Both the position numbers and the translations under genes were made by a program. A stretch of 64,000 bases of DNA from the NCBI RefSeq assembly GCF_900184245.1, contig NZ_FXXB01000008.1, positions 1,178,001 to 1,242,000 on the forward strand, read 5' to 3'. The stretch comes from Brachybacterium massiliense (GTDB taxonomy: Bacteria > Actinomycetota > Actinomycetes > Actinomycetales > Dermabacteraceae). The notes beneath the pieces were generated by a model. The model had not been told where the DNA came from, did no database searches, and saw only the letters and a program-made list of their open reading frames with translations. The first letter of the stretch is position 1. Every line of letters begins with the position of its first letter. Shown in pieces: positions 35,935 to 45,243 of the stretch.

Positions 35935-37977
35935 CTAGGCCCCGGGCTCCTCACCGACGGCGGCGACCTCGCCGGTCACGGCGGGGGTCGCGCCGGTGGT
36001 GGCGCCCTCGAGCACCGCGTCGTCGGCGTCGGGATCCACCCCGGAGGCGAACTGCGACCAGTACAGGCGGTGGTAAGCGCCGCCCGCCTCGAGCAGCTGC
36101 TCGTGGCTGCCCTGCTCGACGATGTCGCCGTGCTCCATCACGAGGATCACGTCGGCATCGCGGATGGTGGAGAGGCGGTGGGCGATCACGAAGGAGGTGC
36201 GGTCGGTGCGCAGCGCCGCCATCGCCTCCTGGACCAGCACCTCGGTGCGGGTGTCCACGCTCGAGGTGGCCTCGTCGAGGATCAGCAGCGCGGGGTCGGC
36301 GAGGAAGGCGCGGGCGATGGTGATCAGCTGCCGCTCACCGGCGGAGACGTTCGCACCCTCGTCCTCGATGACGGTGTCGTAGCCGTCGGGCAGGGTGTGC
36401 ACGAAGCGGTCCACGAAGGTCGCGGTCGCGGCGGCGACCACCTCCTCGTCGCTCGCCTCGAGACGGCCGTAGCGGATGTTCTCCCTGATGGTGCCGCCGA
36501 ACAGCACCGCGTCCTGCAGCACCATGCCCACCCGCGAGCGCACGGCGCCGCGGTCCAGGGCGCGGATGTCCACGCCGTCGAGGCGGATCTGCCCGGCGTC
36601 GATCTCGTAGAACCTCATGATGAGGTTGACCAGGGTGGTCTTCCCGGCGCCGGTGGGGCCGACGATCGCGATGGTCTGCCCCGGTTCGGCGACGAGCGAC
36701 AGGTCGCTGATCAGGGGCTTGTCCGGGGTGTAGGAGAAGGCGACGTGATCGAACTCGATCCGGCCGCGGGTGGTACCGGTGAGCTCCGCGCGCTCGATCC
36801 GCTGCTCGCGGACCTCACCGTCGGCGTCGATCGACCGAGCGGTGATCTCCCCGTCGGTCTCCTGCTCCTCGGCGTCCAGCAGCTCGAAGATGCGCTCCGC
36901 GGAGGCGACGCCGGAGATCAGCATGTTCGCCATCCCCGCCACCTCGCCGAGCGGGGCGTTGAACTCGCGCGAGTACTGGATGAAAGCCGTGACCTGGCCC
37001 AGCGACATCTGCCCGGCCGCGATCCGCAGACCGCCCACCACGGCGATGCCCACATAGCCGAGGTAGGTCACCCACTGCATGATCGGCATGATCATGCCGG
37101 AGTAGAACTGGGCTTTGAAGCTCGCCTCCCACAGCTCCTCGTTGCGCTCATCGAACTGCTCGCGCATCGAGTCCTGACGATCGAAGACGGTGACCAGGTC
37201 GTGACCGGTGAAGGACTCCTCGACGTGGCCGTTCAGCCGGCCGGTGTTGCGCCACTGGGCGGTGAACAGCTTCTGCGACTTCGCGCCGATGATGCCGATG
37301 ACCACGGCAGAGATCGGCAGGGCGATCAGCGCGATCAGCGCCAGCTGCCAGGACAGCCAGAACATCATCACGGTGATGCCCACGATGGTCAGCACCGCGT
37401 ACACGAGCGAGGCGAAGGCCTGCTGCAGGGCGGTCTGGACGTTGTCGACATCATTGGTGGTGCGGGAGAGCAGGTCACCGCGCTGGCGGGTGTCGAAGTA
37501 CTTCAGCGGCAGGCGGTTGACCTTGGCCTCGATCCTCTCGCGCAGCCGGTAGACGATGTTCATGACCACGTCGTTGAGCAGCCGGCCCTGGAGCCAGTCG
37601 AACAGCGCCGCGACCACGTACATGCCCAGCACGATCAGCAGCAGGCGCCCGAGCGCGTCGAAGTCCACGCCCTGCCCGCTGAGGAAGCCGTCGAAGATGA
37701 CGTCCATCGCGTCGCCCAGGATGGCCGGTGCCCACACGGTGAGCACGGTCGAGATGATGCCGAAGGCGAGCACGACGGCGAGGCCCAGCTTGTGGTCGCC
37801 GAAGGTCTTGAACAGCCGGATCGCCGAGGGCCAGAAGGCCTTGGCCTTGCGGGGCGCGCCCTCGCCCCACTCGTTGCTCATCGAGTCCTGCATCTCGAGG
37901 ATCTCAGCCTCGGTGAGCTCGGCGCCCCCGACGTTCTTCGCAGCCCGCTTCTCGGAGCTCTGCTTCTTCGCGCTCAT
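35935..37977 (-). CDS. ABC exporter half-transporter, catalytic subunit of heterodimer
   Basis: Fused six-helix membrane domain and ATPase (680 aa) of the multidrug/lipid exporter type. Walker A is GPTGAGKTTLVNLI and Walker B LLILDEATSSVDTRTE carries the catalytic Glu; the signature is VSAGERQ, a departure from LSGGQ. An insertion rich in Glu/Asp lies between the membrane and ATPase domains, and the C-terminal 45 residues are Asp/Ala/Gly-rich. The ATG overlaps the stop of the preceding half-transporter gene (ATGA), so the two are made together. Substrate unknown; multidrug-like. Confidence 0.93.
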   Translation of the reverse strand: MSAKKQSSEKRAAKNVGGAELTEAEILEMQDSMSNEWGEGAPRKAKAFWPSAIRLFKTFGDHKLGLAVVLAFGIISTVLTVWAPAILGDAMDVIFDGFLSGQGVDFDALGRLLLIVLGMYVVAALFDWLQGRLLNDVVMNIVYRLRERIEAKVNRLPLKYFDTRQRGDLLSRTTNDVDNVQTALQQAFASLVYAVLTIVGITVMMFWLSWQLALIALIALPISAVVIGIIGAKSQKLFTAQWRNTGRLNGHVEESFTGHDLVTVFDRQDSMREQFDERNEELWEASFKAQFYSGMIMPIMQWVTYLGYVGIAVVGGLRIAAGQMSLGQVTAFIQYSREFNAPLGEVAGMANMLISGVASAERIFELLDAEEQETDGEITARSIDADGEVREQRIERAELTGTTRGRIEFDHVAFSYTPDKPLISDLSLVAEPGQTIAIVGPTGAGKTTLVNLIMRFYEIDAGQIRLDGVDIRALDRGAVRSRVGMVLQDAVLFGGTIRENIRYGRLEASDEEVVAAATATFVDRFVHTLPDGYDTVIEDEGANVSAGERQLITIARAFLADPALLILDEATSSVDTRTEVLVQEAMAALRTDRTSFVIAHRLSTIRDADVILVMEHGDIVEQGSHEQLLEAGGAYHRLYWSQFASGVDPDADDAVLEGATTGATPAVTGEVAAVGEEPGA

Positions 37978-39734
37978 GCCGTCTCCTCCACGGTGATCTG
38001 GGAATCGACGATCTCCCGGTAGGTCTGCGAGCTCTCGAGCAGCTCCTCATGGGTGCCGCGGCCCACGATGCGGCCCTCCTCGAGCACCAGGATCTGGTCG
38101 GCGCCGGTGATGGTGGAGATGCGCTGGGCGACGATGATCGTGGTCGCGCCCCGGGTGTGCTGGGCGAGGCCCTCGCGCACCTTGGCGTCGGTGGTGACGT
38201 CGAGCGCGGAGAAGGAGTCGTCGAAGACGTACACCCGCGGCGCGGCGACCAGGGTGCGGGCGATGCACAGGCGCTGGCGCTGGCCGCCGGAGACGTTCGT
38301 GCCGCCCTGGGAGACGGCGGAGTCGAGGCCGGTCGCGGCGGTCTCGCCCTCGCCGGTGGTGCGGTCGGTGACGAACTCGGTGCCCTGGGCGACGTCGAGC
38401 GCCCGCCACAGCCGCTCGTCGTCGGCCGTCGGATCCCCGAAGCGGAGGTTGTGGCCGATGGTGCCGGAGAACAGGTAGGGCTTCTGCGGCACCAGGCCCA
38501 CCGCGGCGGAGATGCTCTGGCGGGAGAGGTCGGTGACCGGGACACCGTCGATCAGCACCTGGCCGCTGGTCGCGTCGTGGAGGCGCGGGATGAGGCTGAC
38601 CAGGGTGGTCTTGCCAGCGCCCGTCGAGCCGATGATGGCGGTGGTCTTCCCCGCCTCGGCGGTGAAGGAGACACCGTCGAGCACGGGCGATTCCGCGCCG
38701 GGGTAGGCGAAGGTGACGTCGCGGAACTCGATGCTCGCGCCGCCCTCCCCCTCGAGCGGGACGGGCTGGGCGGGCTCGGCGAGGGTGGGGACGGTCTCGA
38801 GCACCTCGCTGATGCGTCGGCCGCTGATGATCGCGCGCGGGAACATCATGAACATGAAGGTGCCCATCATGACCGCCATCAGGATCTGCAGCAGGTACTG
38901 CATGAACGCGGTCAGCGCGCCCACCTGCACCAGCTCCGCATCCACGCGGTGACCTCCGAACCAGAGCACGGCGGCGGTGGCCAGGTGCAGCACGATCGTG
39001 ATCGCGGGGCCCATGATCACGAACAGCCGGCCGATCCGCACCGAGGTGTCGGTGAGGGTGGCGTTCGCGTCGCGGAAGCGCTCGGTCTCGTGCTGTTCGC
39101 GCACGAAGGCGCGCACCACGCGGATGCCCATGATCTGCTCGCGCATCACGCCGTTGATCGAGTCGATGTTGTCCTGCATCCGCTGGAACAGCGGCATCAG
39201 CTCCCGCACCAGGAACCCGACGATCAGCATCAGCAGCGGCACCGACACCCACACCAGCCAGGACAGCCCCGGATCCTCCTGGATCGCCATGATGATCCCG
39301 CCGATGGACATGATCGGCACCATGACCATGAAGTTCAGCGTCATCAGCACCAGCATCTGCACCTGCTGAACGTCGTTGGTGGCACGCGTGATCAGCGTGG
39401 GCGCGCCGTAGCGGGCCATCTCCTCGCTCGAGAAGCGGTCCACGCGGGTGTAGATGGAGCGGCGGATGTCCCGGCCCATCCCCATCGAGACCCGCGCCCC
39501 GAACCACACCGAGGCGATCGCGGTGATCAGCTGCACCATCGCCACCAGCAGCATCAGGCCGCCGACGCGCCAGATGTAGTCGGTATCGCCCGTGGCCACA
39601 CCATTGTCGATGATGTCGGCGTTGAGGCTGGGCAGGTACAGGGTGGCCAGCACGGTGGCGAGCTGGAGGACGGCCACGGCCGCCACATGCGGCAGGTAGG
39701 GCCGCAGATGGCGCCGGATCAGGGTCCAGAGCAT
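37974..39734 (-). CDS. ABC exporter half-transporter, degenerate-site subunit of heterodimer
   Basis: First gene of the exporter pair (586 aa): six membrane helices (MLWTLIRRHLRPYLPHVAAV start) and an ATPase domain with Walker A GSTGAGKTTLVSLI, signature VSGGQRQRLCIART and Walker B VYVFDDSFSALDV. The residue after the Walker B Asp is Asp instead of the catalytic Glu, as in heterodimeric exporters such as TM287/288 and BmrCD, where one ATP site hydrolyses and the other mainly binds. The partner carries the normal Glu. A short open gap of 190 bp precedes it. Confidence 0.93.
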   Translation of the reverse strand: MLWTLIRRHLRPYLPHVAAVAVLQLATVLATLYLPSLNADIIDNGVATGDTDYIWRVGGLMLLVAMVQLITAIASVWFGARVSMGMGRDIRRSIYTRVDRFSSEEMARYGAPTLITRATNDVQQVQMLVLMTLNFMVMVPIMSIGGIIMAIQEDPGLSWLVWVSVPLLMLIVGFLVRELMPLFQRMQDNIDSINGVMREQIMGIRVVRAFVREQHETERFRDANATLTDTSVRIGRLFVIMGPAITIVLHLATAAVLWFGGHRVDAELVQVGALTAFMQYLLQILMAVMMGTFMFMMFPRAIISGRRISEVLETVPTLAEPAQPVPLEGEGGASIEFRDVTFAYPGAESPVLDGVSFTAEAGKTTAIIGSTGAGKTTLVSLIPRLHDATSGQVLIDGVPVTDLSRQSISAAVGLVPQKPYLFSGTIGHNLRFGDPTADDERLWRALDVAQGTEFVTDRTTGEGETAATGLDSAVSQGGTNVSGGQRQRLCIARTLVAAPRVYVFDDSFSALDVTTDAKVREGLAQHTRGATTIIVAQRISTITGADQILVLEEGRIVGRGTHEELLESSQTYREIVDSQITVEETA

Positions 39735-39924
39735 GGGGGTCTCCCGAACAGGGGGTGGCGGGCCGACGGGGGTGAGCGGCCGAGGTCTTGTTCAAGCGTT
39801 CCTGTCCTCCGCCGGGGGCGGCCGGGGCGGGCCGCGCCCCTGCATTCTCACCGACCGGCCCGGGAGGGCGCACCCGACTTTCGGCGGTGCTGCGGGATGG
39901 GGTGGAGCACCCTCCCCCGCGAGA

Positions 39925-40134
39925 TCAGACCCCGGCGTCCTCGCGCGATGCCTGCACGAGCTTCTCGACCAGAGCGTCCGGGATCGGCTTCGACGGGGTG
40001 AAGGTGATGCCGGTCTTGGTGGCCTTCAGCCCGGCCGCCGCGATCTCCTCGGCATGCTCGGCGAGCGCTCCCGCCTGCAGATACAGACCGCACTGCCTGC
40101 TGAACGCCGCATAGCTCGCGACGACGGTGCCGCC
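39925..40134 (-). pseudogene. 5'-truncated DUF1801 (YdhG-like) relic
   Basis: The last 69 codons match the C-terminal part of DUF1801 proteins: SYAAFSRQCGLYLQAGALAE, then TKTGITFTPSKPIPDALVEK. The N-terminal half of the domain (catalytic-looking YxxP region) is absent; upstream the frame is only antisense shadow of arsC with no ATG, GTG or TTG close by. It lies 35 bp after the arsC stop on the same strand, so a deletion probably fused the end of this gene to the arsenic operon. Confidence 0.65.
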
Positions 40135-40169
40135 GATGAGGAGGAGCGTCCTCAGCGTACTCCCGACGC

Positions 40170-40613
40170 TCAGGCCTCCTCGGCCGTGATCTCCGCGAGC
40201 AGCTCCCGCACCCGTCGGTCGATGTCGTCGCGCACCAGGCGCATCCGCTCGACGCCCTCGATCCCGCGCTCGGAGGGCTCGTCGGTGATCCAGGTGGTGA
40301 TCGTCCCTGCCATTCCCGGGACCGGGTCGACCACGGCCTCGTTCCCGAGCACCACCACCCTGTCCACGCGGGCCAGGAGCACGGGATCGATCGGCGTCGG
40401 GGACCCGGCGGACATGTCCGCTCCGGCCTCGGCGACGACCTCTGCCGAGAGGGCGTTGATCGCCGTGCCGGGCCTGGTACCGGCGGAGTGGACCTCGACG
40501 GCGCCGGCAGCGTGAGCCTCCATCAGTGCGGCGGCGATCTGTGACTTGCCGCCGTTCTTCACGCAGACGAACAACACGGACGGGATGGAGGGCGCGGGGT
40601 TCGGGGTGCTCAT
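40170..40613 (-). CDS. ArsC-like low-molecular-weight phosphatase-fold protein
   Basis: Homologue of arsenate-mycothiol transferases and protein tyrosine phosphatases (147 aa). The P-loop reads [16 protein letters not shown], so the usual Arg of the Cys-x5-Arg loop is Lys. The general acid Asp is in [13 protein letters not shown] or the following ITDEPSERG region. The start overlaps the acr3 stop (ATGA). A canonical ArsC is encoded 1.6 kb away, so this one may act on another substrate or be a specialised arsenate reductase. Confidence 0.8.
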   Translation of the reverse strand: MSTPNPAPSIPSVLFVCVKNGGKSQIAAALMEAHAAGAVEVHSAGTRPGTAINALSAEVVAEAGADMSAGSPTPIDPVLLARVDRVVVLGNEAVVDPVPGMAGTITTWITDEPSERGIEGVERMRLVRDDIDRRVRELLAEITAEEA

Positions 40614-41728
40614 GCGGAGACCTTCTGCTCGGTGCGGGCGGAGGAGGGAACGGTGGGGTCGCCGGGGAACAGGCGCCTGCCCAGCCACAGCGAGACGTAG
40701 ACCAGGCCGACCAGCACGGGCACCTCGATGAGGGGGCCGACGACGCCCGCGAGCGCCTGCCCCGAGGTGACGCCGAAGGTGCCGATCGCGACGGCGATCG
40801 CGAGCTCGAAGTTGTTGCCGGAGGCGGTGAAGGCGACTGTGGTGGAGCGGGCGTAGTCCATCCCGACGGCCCGGCTGAGCAGCAGGGACCCCACGAACAT
40901 GAGCACGAAGTAGAGCAGCAGGGGCAGTGCGATGCGGGCCACGTCCGCCGGGGCGGAGAGGATCGCGTCACCCTGCAGCGCGAACAGGAGCACGATCGTG
41001 AACAGCAGCCCGTAGAGGGCGAAGGGGCCGATGCGCGGCAGGAACCGGTTCTCGTACCAGTCCCGGCCCCTGGCACGCTCCCCGAGGATGCGGGTGAGGA
41101 ACCCTGCCAGCAGCGGGATGCCGAGGAACACCAGCACGCTGAGCACGATCGCGCCGACGGAGAACTCCACCGAGGTGGTGGACAGGCCCAGCCACGAGGG
41201 CAGCACCTGCAGGTAGAACCAGCCGAGTGCGCCGAAGGCGAGCACCTGGAACACGGAGTTGATCGCTACCAGCACCGCGGCGGCCTCGCGATCGCCGCAG
41301 GCGAGGTCGTTCCAGATCAGCACCATCGCGATGCAGCGGGCGAGGCCCACGATGATCAGTCCGGTGCGGTACTCGGGCAGGTCCGCGAGGAAGATCCAGG
41401 CGAGGGCGAACATGAGCGCCGGGCCGACGACCCAGTTCAGCACGAGCGAGGTGATCATCAGGCGTCGGTCGGCACCGATGCGACGGGTCTCGTCATACCG
41501 CACCTTCGCGAGGACCGGATACATCATCACCAGCAGTCCCACGGCGATCGGGAACGAGACGCCGGCGATGCTCACGGCCTCGAGCGCGGGCGCGATGCCG
41601 GGGACGATGCGGCCCAGCAGCAGTCCCAGGGCCATCGCGAGCAGGATCCAGACCGGCAGGTATCGGTCCAGGAACGACATCTCCCCAGCAACTCTCGTGG
41701 GCGCCGCAGGAGCGGAGGTGGTCGACAT
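40610..41728 (-). CDS. acr3: arsenite efflux transporter Acr3
   Basis: Membrane carrier (372 aa, ten helices) that expels arsenite, driven by the proton gradient. It has the ACR3 family marks [40 protein letters not shown] (with the essential Cys) and [20 protein letters not shown]. It is the first gene of a leftward operon with the Lys-variant ArsC, and is divergent from arsR; the 84-bp gap carries a palindrome likely bound by ArsR, so transcription should be induced by arsenite. Confidence 0.95.
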   Translation of the reverse strand: MSTTSAPAAPTRVAGEMSFLDRYLPVWILLAMALGLLLGRIVPGIAPALEAVSIAGVSFPIAVGLLVMMYPVLAKVRYDETRRIGADRRLMITSLVLNWVVGPALMFALAWIFLADLPEYRTGLIIVGLARCIAMVLIWNDLACGDREAAAVLVAINSVFQVLAFGALGWFYLQVLPSWLGLSTTSVEFSVGAIVLSVLVFLGIPLLAGFLTRILGERARGRDWYENRFLPRIGPFALYGLLFTIVLLFALQGDAILSAPADVARIALPLLLYFVLMFVGSLLLSRAVGMDYARSTTVAFTASGNNFELAIAVAIGTFGVTSGQALAGVVGPLIEVPVLVGLVYVSLWLGRRLFPGDPTVPSSARTEQKVSA

Positions 41729-41758
41729 GAGGGGAACTGCCTCTTCCTATAGACGGAT

Positions 41759-41789
41759 ATCGATGCGAACGCTAGCCTGTCGCATAGAT
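41759..41789. promoter_or_regulatory. probable ArsR operator between acr3 and arsR
   Basis: ATCGATGCGA and TCGCATAGAT form an imperfect palindrome (9 of 10 paired) around an 11-base centre, in the short divergent gap. Overlapping TATAGACGG and GTCAATGTAAGG sequences could supply promoter elements for the two directions. Confidence 0.6.
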
Positions 41790-41812
41790 GGCCGTCAATG
41801 TAAGGTGAGCCC

Positions 41813-42241
41813 ATGACTCCTTCGACCTCCTCCCGTCCGGTGCGCCTCTCGATCGGGACGTCCGCCGAGGCATCCGGGGAGTCCTGCGGGCCCGCCGACA
41901 CCGCGTGCGCACCCGCCCCGTCGGGCGCGCTGGACTGCTGCGCCCTCGGCGCCGGTCCGATCGACGCCGTAGAGGCGGAGCACCTGGCCGGTCGCCTCAA
42001 GGCGCTCTCCGATCCCACCCGCCTGCAGCTGCTCTCCCACGTCGCGGCGCGCGGCTGCGGTGATGTGTGCGCCTGCGACCTCGCAGCCTCGCAGGGCATC
42101 TCGCAGCCGACCGTCAGCCACCACATGAAGAAGCTGGTCGATGCCGGGCTGCTCACTCGGGAGCAGAATGGCCGCTGGGCGCACTACTCGGTGGTCCCGT
42201 CAGCCTTCGCCGAGCTGCGCGCCTTCCTCGACCTGTCCTGA
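41813..42241 (+). CDS. arsR: ArsR/SmtB family arsenic-responsive repressor
   Basis: Metalloid-sensing winged-helix repressor (142 aa). DNA-binding region AAGRLKALSDPTRLQLLSHV-type (here LAGRLKALSDPTRLQLLSHV), then the metal-site segment GCGDVCACDLAA with Cys residues in a C-x3-C-x-C arrangement, and recognition helix GISQPTVSHHMKKLVDAGLL. The N-terminal 45 residues carry extra Cys (SCGPADTACA, DCCALGAG), which may add ligands. Next to the ArsC gene, 25 bp apart, it heads an arsR-arsC operon divergent from acr3. Confidence 0.93.
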   Translation: MTPSTSSRPVRLSIGTSAEASGESCGPADTACAPAPSGALDCCALGAGPIDAVEAEHLAGRLKALSDPTRLQLLSHVAARGCGDVCACDLAASQGISQPTVSHHMKKLVDAGLLTREQNGRWAHYSVVPSAFAELRAFLDLS

Positions 42242-42266
42242 CCCCTCGCCCCCTCCAGGAGCCGCC

Positions 42267-42668
42267 ATGTCCGATCGTCCCAGCGTCCTGTTCGTCTGCG
42301 TCCACAATGCCGGGCGCTCCCAGATGGCGGCCGGCTGGCTGCGCCACCTCGCGGGAGACCGCATCGAGGTGCGCTCGGCCGGCTCCGCCCCCGCCGATTC
42401 GATCAACCCCGCGGCCGTCCAGGCGATGGCGGAGCAGGGCGTGGACATCACCGCCGCGTCCCCGACCGTGCTCACCCGCGAGGCCGTCCAGCTCTCCGAC
42501 GTGGTGATCACCATGGGGTGCGGGGATGCCTGCCCCATCTTCCCCGGCAAGCGCTATGAGGACTGGGAGCTGCCCGATCCTGCTGGTCAGGGCGTCGAGG
42601 CGGTGCGCCCGATCCGCGACGACATCCGCGCTCGCGTCGAGGAGCTGATCGCGAGCCTCGGAGCCTGA
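42267..42668 (+). CDS. arsC: arsenate reductase (arsenate-mycothiol transferase type)
   Basis: Cytosolic enzyme (133 aa) of the low-molecular-weight phosphatase fold that reduces arsenate for export by Acr3. The catalytic P-loop VCVHNAGRSQMAAGWL is canonical (Cys-x5-Arg-Ser). A second Cys pair lies in ITMGCGDACPIFPGKRYEDW, which in relatives takes part in thiol transfer or disulfide relay, and the Asp of DWELPDP is the general acid. AGGAG precedes ATG 42267. Actinobacteria use mycothiol or thioredoxin as the reductant. Confidence 0.93.
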   Translation: MSDRPSVLFVCVHNAGRSQMAAGWLRHLAGDRIEVRSAGSAPADSINPAAVQAMAEQGVDITAASPTVLTREAVQLSDVVITMGCGDACPIFPGKRYEDWELPDPAGQGVEAVRPIRDDIRARVEELIASLGA

Positions 42669-42702
42669 CCGGCGCTCGCCTGTGCGCGGCACCGCTGCCG
42701 GA

Positions 42703-43401
42703 TCAGCCCGTGACCAGCGCCGCCACCATCGGCAGCGTCACCGTCATCACCAGGGCGTTCAGCACCATCGCGGCGCTCGACCAGCCGCCGGAGACCGTCG
42801 ACTCGGACAGCACCCTCGAGGTGCCGATGCCGTGCGAGGTCAGCCCGATCGCAAAGCCGCGCGCCCGCTCGTCCCGCACCCTGATCAGGGTCAGCAGCGC
42901 CGGGCCCACCACGGCGCCGAGCACCCCCGAGATCAGGGTGAGCACCACGGCCATCGGCACGGACGCCTGCAGCGTCTCGGCGATGGTGAGGCCGACGGGC
43001 GAGGTCACCGAGCGCGGCAGCGCGGCGCGCAGCATGGCCTCGTCGGCCCCGAGTCCCACCATCGCGCCCACCGTCACCGCGATGCTCACCAAGCCGCCGA
43101 GCACGAGCGTGAGCACCACCGCCGGCGCGGAGGAGGCCAGCGCCCGCCCGTTGCGCAGCAGCGGCACCGCGAGGGCCACGGTCGCGGGGCCCAGCAGCAG
43201 GGTCAGCAGCGTCACCTGCTGCATGTACAGGGCATACGGCATCCCCATCAGCTGCAGCACCGCCGCTACCCCGATCACCGTGATCAGCACCGGGGAGAGC
43301 AGACCGGGCCGGCCCAGGCGGTGGTAGAGCGCGTAGGAGACCAGGTAGATCCCGAGGGTGAGGGTGAGGCCGAAGACGGGCAGCTCGTACAGCGCGCTCA
43401 T
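42703..43401 (-). CDS. lrgB: LrgB/CidB family membrane protein
   Basis: Membrane protein (232 aa, about eight helices) of the LrgB family, ending with the conserved SHGIGTSRVLSESTVSGGWS segment. LrgAB-type pairs act as holin/antiholin-like or organic-acid (pyruvate) transport systems in other bacteria. Its start overlaps the stop of lrgA (ATGA), so the two are coupled. The direction of its effect on autolysis is unknown. Confidence 0.9.
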   Translation of the reverse strand: MSALYELPVFGLTLTLGIYLVSYALYHRLGRPGLLSPVLITVIGVAAVLQLMGMPYALYMQQVTLLTLLLGPATVALAVPLLRNGRALASSAPAVVLTLVLGGLVSIAVTVGAMVGLGADEAMLRAALPRSVTSPVGLTIAETLQASVPMAVVLTLISGVLGAVVGPALLTLIRVRDERARGFAIGLTSHGIGTSRVLSESTVSGGWSSAAMVLNALVMTVTLPMVAALVTG

Positions 43402-43862
43402 GCCGGCTCCCCCTCGGGACCGCCCGCAGTGCCGTCGGCTGCGCCGCCCGCGGCGCCGTCTGCTGTGCCGTCGGCTGTGCCGCGTCGGCGGTCCTGGCGG
43501 CGCAGCAGCGCCTGCAGCAGCGCGCCGCTGAGCAGGAGAGTCGCCACGAAGGATCCGCCCACGGCGAGCGCGATCGGCAGCGCGTTCTGCGCGAGGGCCT
43601 GCATCTCGAGCACGATCCCCACGCCCGGCGGGACGAACAGCAGCTGCAGGTGCGCCAGCAGCGGGGTCGCGGCGGGCTCGGCCGCGCGCACCACGGCTCG
43701 GGTGGGGCGCAGCAGACCCAGCCCCACCAGCAGCACCAGGCCGATCACCACCCCGGGGATCGGCAGGCCCAGCAGCGCCTCCGCAGCGAGACCCACCATC
43801 TGCACGAGCAGCAGGATCACCAGTCCCAACAGCACGGGCGGGAGGAGGGCGGCGCGGGACAT
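43398..43862 (-). CDS. lrgA: LrgA/CidA family membrane protein
   Basis: Holin-like membrane protein (154 aa, four predicted helices). Family marks are LGLPIPGVVIGLVLLVGLGL and LLFVPPGVGIVLEMQAL. The C-terminus is a hydrophilic tail with Gly-Thr-Ala-Asp repeats (TADGTADGAAGG). Translation is coupled to lrgB. In other species the LysR or LytSR regulators control such pairs; no regulator gene lies nearby here. Confidence 0.9.
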   Translation of the reverse strand: MSRAALLPPVLLGLVILLLVQMVGLAAEALLGLPIPGVVIGLVLLVGLGLLRPTRAVVRAAEPAATPLLAHLQLLFVPPGVGIVLEMQALAQNALPIALAVGGSFVATLLLSGALLQALLRRQDRRRGTADGTADGAAGGAADGTAGGPEGEPA

Positions 43863-43915
43863 GAGGACATCGTGCCATCGCGGAGCCGACGCCGCGGTGA
43901 CGGGATACTGGTGGG

Positions 43916-44419
43916 ATGCCCCTGGACTTCCCGCTGCGCGGCGACCGCCTGGACCTGCGCCCCTTCGTCGAGGCGGATCTCGAGGCGATGCATCGCGTCT
44001 ACGGCGATCCGGAGGTGATGCGGCATGTGGGCGAGGGCGGGGCCGTGACCGCTGAGGAGTCCGCGCGGATGCTGGCCGCGTATCGCGAGCATCAGGCCCA
44101 GCACGGCTTCGCGTTCTGGGCGGTGTGCGACCGGGCCACGGGCACGCTGATCGGGGACGCCGGGCTCGAGGTCACCGCGGACGGAGTCGAGCTCGGCTAC
44201 ACGCTCGCCCGGGCATGGTGGGGGCGAGGCCTGGCCACCGAGGCGGCGCGGCTGTGCGTGGCGGCGGCCTTCGGCCCGCTCGAGCTGCCGCGTCTGCTCG
44301 CGGTCGCCGACGTCGACAACCCCGCCTCGGCGCGGGTGCTCGCGCGGCTCGGCTTCGTCGACGAGGGGCGGGTCATCGCCTATGGACGGCCCCACCGGAG
44401 GTTCGTGCTCGAGCGCTGA
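43916..44419 (+). CDS. GNAT family N-acetyltransferase (RimJ/RimL type)
   Basis: Acetyl-CoA-dependent acetyltransferase (167 aa). Start DFPLRGDRLDLRPFVEADL, acetyl-CoA loop LGYTLARAWWGRGLATEAAR (Arg/Gln-x2-Gly-x-Gly/Ala pattern) and the late motif NPASARVLARLGFVDEGR. Members acetylate ribosomal protein N-termini, aminoglycosides or small amines; the target here is not known. Divergent from lrgA. Confidence 0.9.
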   Translation: MPLDFPLRGDRLDLRPFVEADLEAMHRVYGDPEVMRHVGEGGAVTAEESARMLAAYREHQAQHGFAFWAVCDRATGTLIGDAGLEVTADGVELGYTLARAWWGRGLATEAARLCVAAAFGPLELPRLLAVADVDNPASARVLARLGFVDEGRVIAYGRPHRRFVLER

Positions 44420-44528
44420 GGTTCCGAGCGCCGAGGCGTGGAGAGCCATGCCAGCGAGCAGGGGGCTGACCTGATGATGCACCCAGTTCCCTCCTTCACG
44501 ACGGTTGCCGGACCGTCGACTTCCCGGT

Positions 44529-44548
44529 GCCGAAGTGGAATGTTCGGC
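44529..44548. promoter_or_regulatory. palindromic operator candidate before DtxR-family regulator gene
   Basis: GCCGAAGTGGAATGTTCGGC is a 20-bp palindrome with 6-bp perfect arms, 14 bp upstream of the ATG. The same GCCGA-N10-TCGGC form occurs at the promoter of the metal ABC transporter, which suggests both are bound by this regulator. Confidence 0.6.
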
Positions 44549-44562
44549 GATACCCTCGTGCC

Positions 44563-45243
44563 ATGTCCGTCACTCATCTGTCCACCAGCGCCCAGAACTA
44601 CCTGAAGGCGATCTGGGGGCTGTCCGAGTGGAGCGATGAGGCGGTGACGTTGACGCTCATCGCCCAGCGTGTCGGGGTCGCGCTGTCCTCCACCTCCGAT
44701 GCGGTGCGGAAGCTCACCGAACAGGGCCTGCTGACCCACGCCCGATACGGCGCGGTCGAGCTCACGGAGACCGGTCGCACCTACGCCCTGACGATGGTGC
44801 GACGGCACCGCTTGATCGAGACGTTCCTCGTGGAGGTCCTCGGCTACCGGTGGGACCAGGTCCATGACGAGGCCGAGGTGCTCGAGCATGCCGTCTCGGA
44901 CCTCATGGTCGAGCGGATCGATCATGTCCTGGGTCGCCCCGTGCGCGATCCTCACGGCGATCCGATCCCCACGGCGGAGGGTGCCGTGACCATCCCCGAC
45001 GCTCGGCGCCTCACCGAGGTCGGTGTGGGCAGACGGGTCGTAGTGGAGCGGATCTCCGACTCGGACCCGTCGATGCTGCAGTTCTTCGCCTCCCAGGGCA
45101 TAGGCGTCGGGGTCACGCTCACGGTCGAGGCAGGCGCACCCTTCTCCGATGCGCTGGAAGTGCATGCCGCCGCATCGAGCGCGCCGGTCCTGCTGGGGCG
45201 CGCGGCGACGGATGCCCTCTACGTCTCGACGGAACCGGCCTGA
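44563..45243 (+). CDS. mntR: DtxR/MntR family metal-dependent regulator
   Basis: Metal-sensing repressor (226 aa) of the IdeR/DtxR type. N-terminal winged helix with ALSSTSDAVRKLTEQGLLTH as recognition region, metal/dimer helices with RRHRLIETFLVEVLGYRWDQ, HDEAEVLEHAVSDLMVERID and a C-terminal SH3-like FeoA domain. Adjacency to a manganese-type ABC importer makes it likely an Mn-responsive MntR rather than an iron regulator. Its last 25 bases overlap the 3' end of the permease gene. It probably represses the importer, and perhaps the divergent nrdF, when the metal is abundant. Confidence 0.88.
   Translation: MSVTHLSTSAQNYLKAIWGLSEWSDEAVTLTLIAQRVGVALSSTSDAVRKLTEQGLLTHARYGAVELTETGRTYALTMVRRHRLIETFLVEVLGYRWDQVHDEAEVLEHAVSDLMVERIDHVLGRPVRDPHGDPIPTAEGAVTIPDARRLTEVGVGRRVVVERISDSDPSMLQFFASQGIGVGVTLTVEAGAPFSDALEVHAAASSAPVLLGRAATDALYVSTEPA

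Noticed and set aside
34873-38022. Long plus-strand frame (1049 codons) over the FAD and ABC genes
   Set aside because: Same reason: antisense shadow, low-complexity His/Asp/Gly composition.
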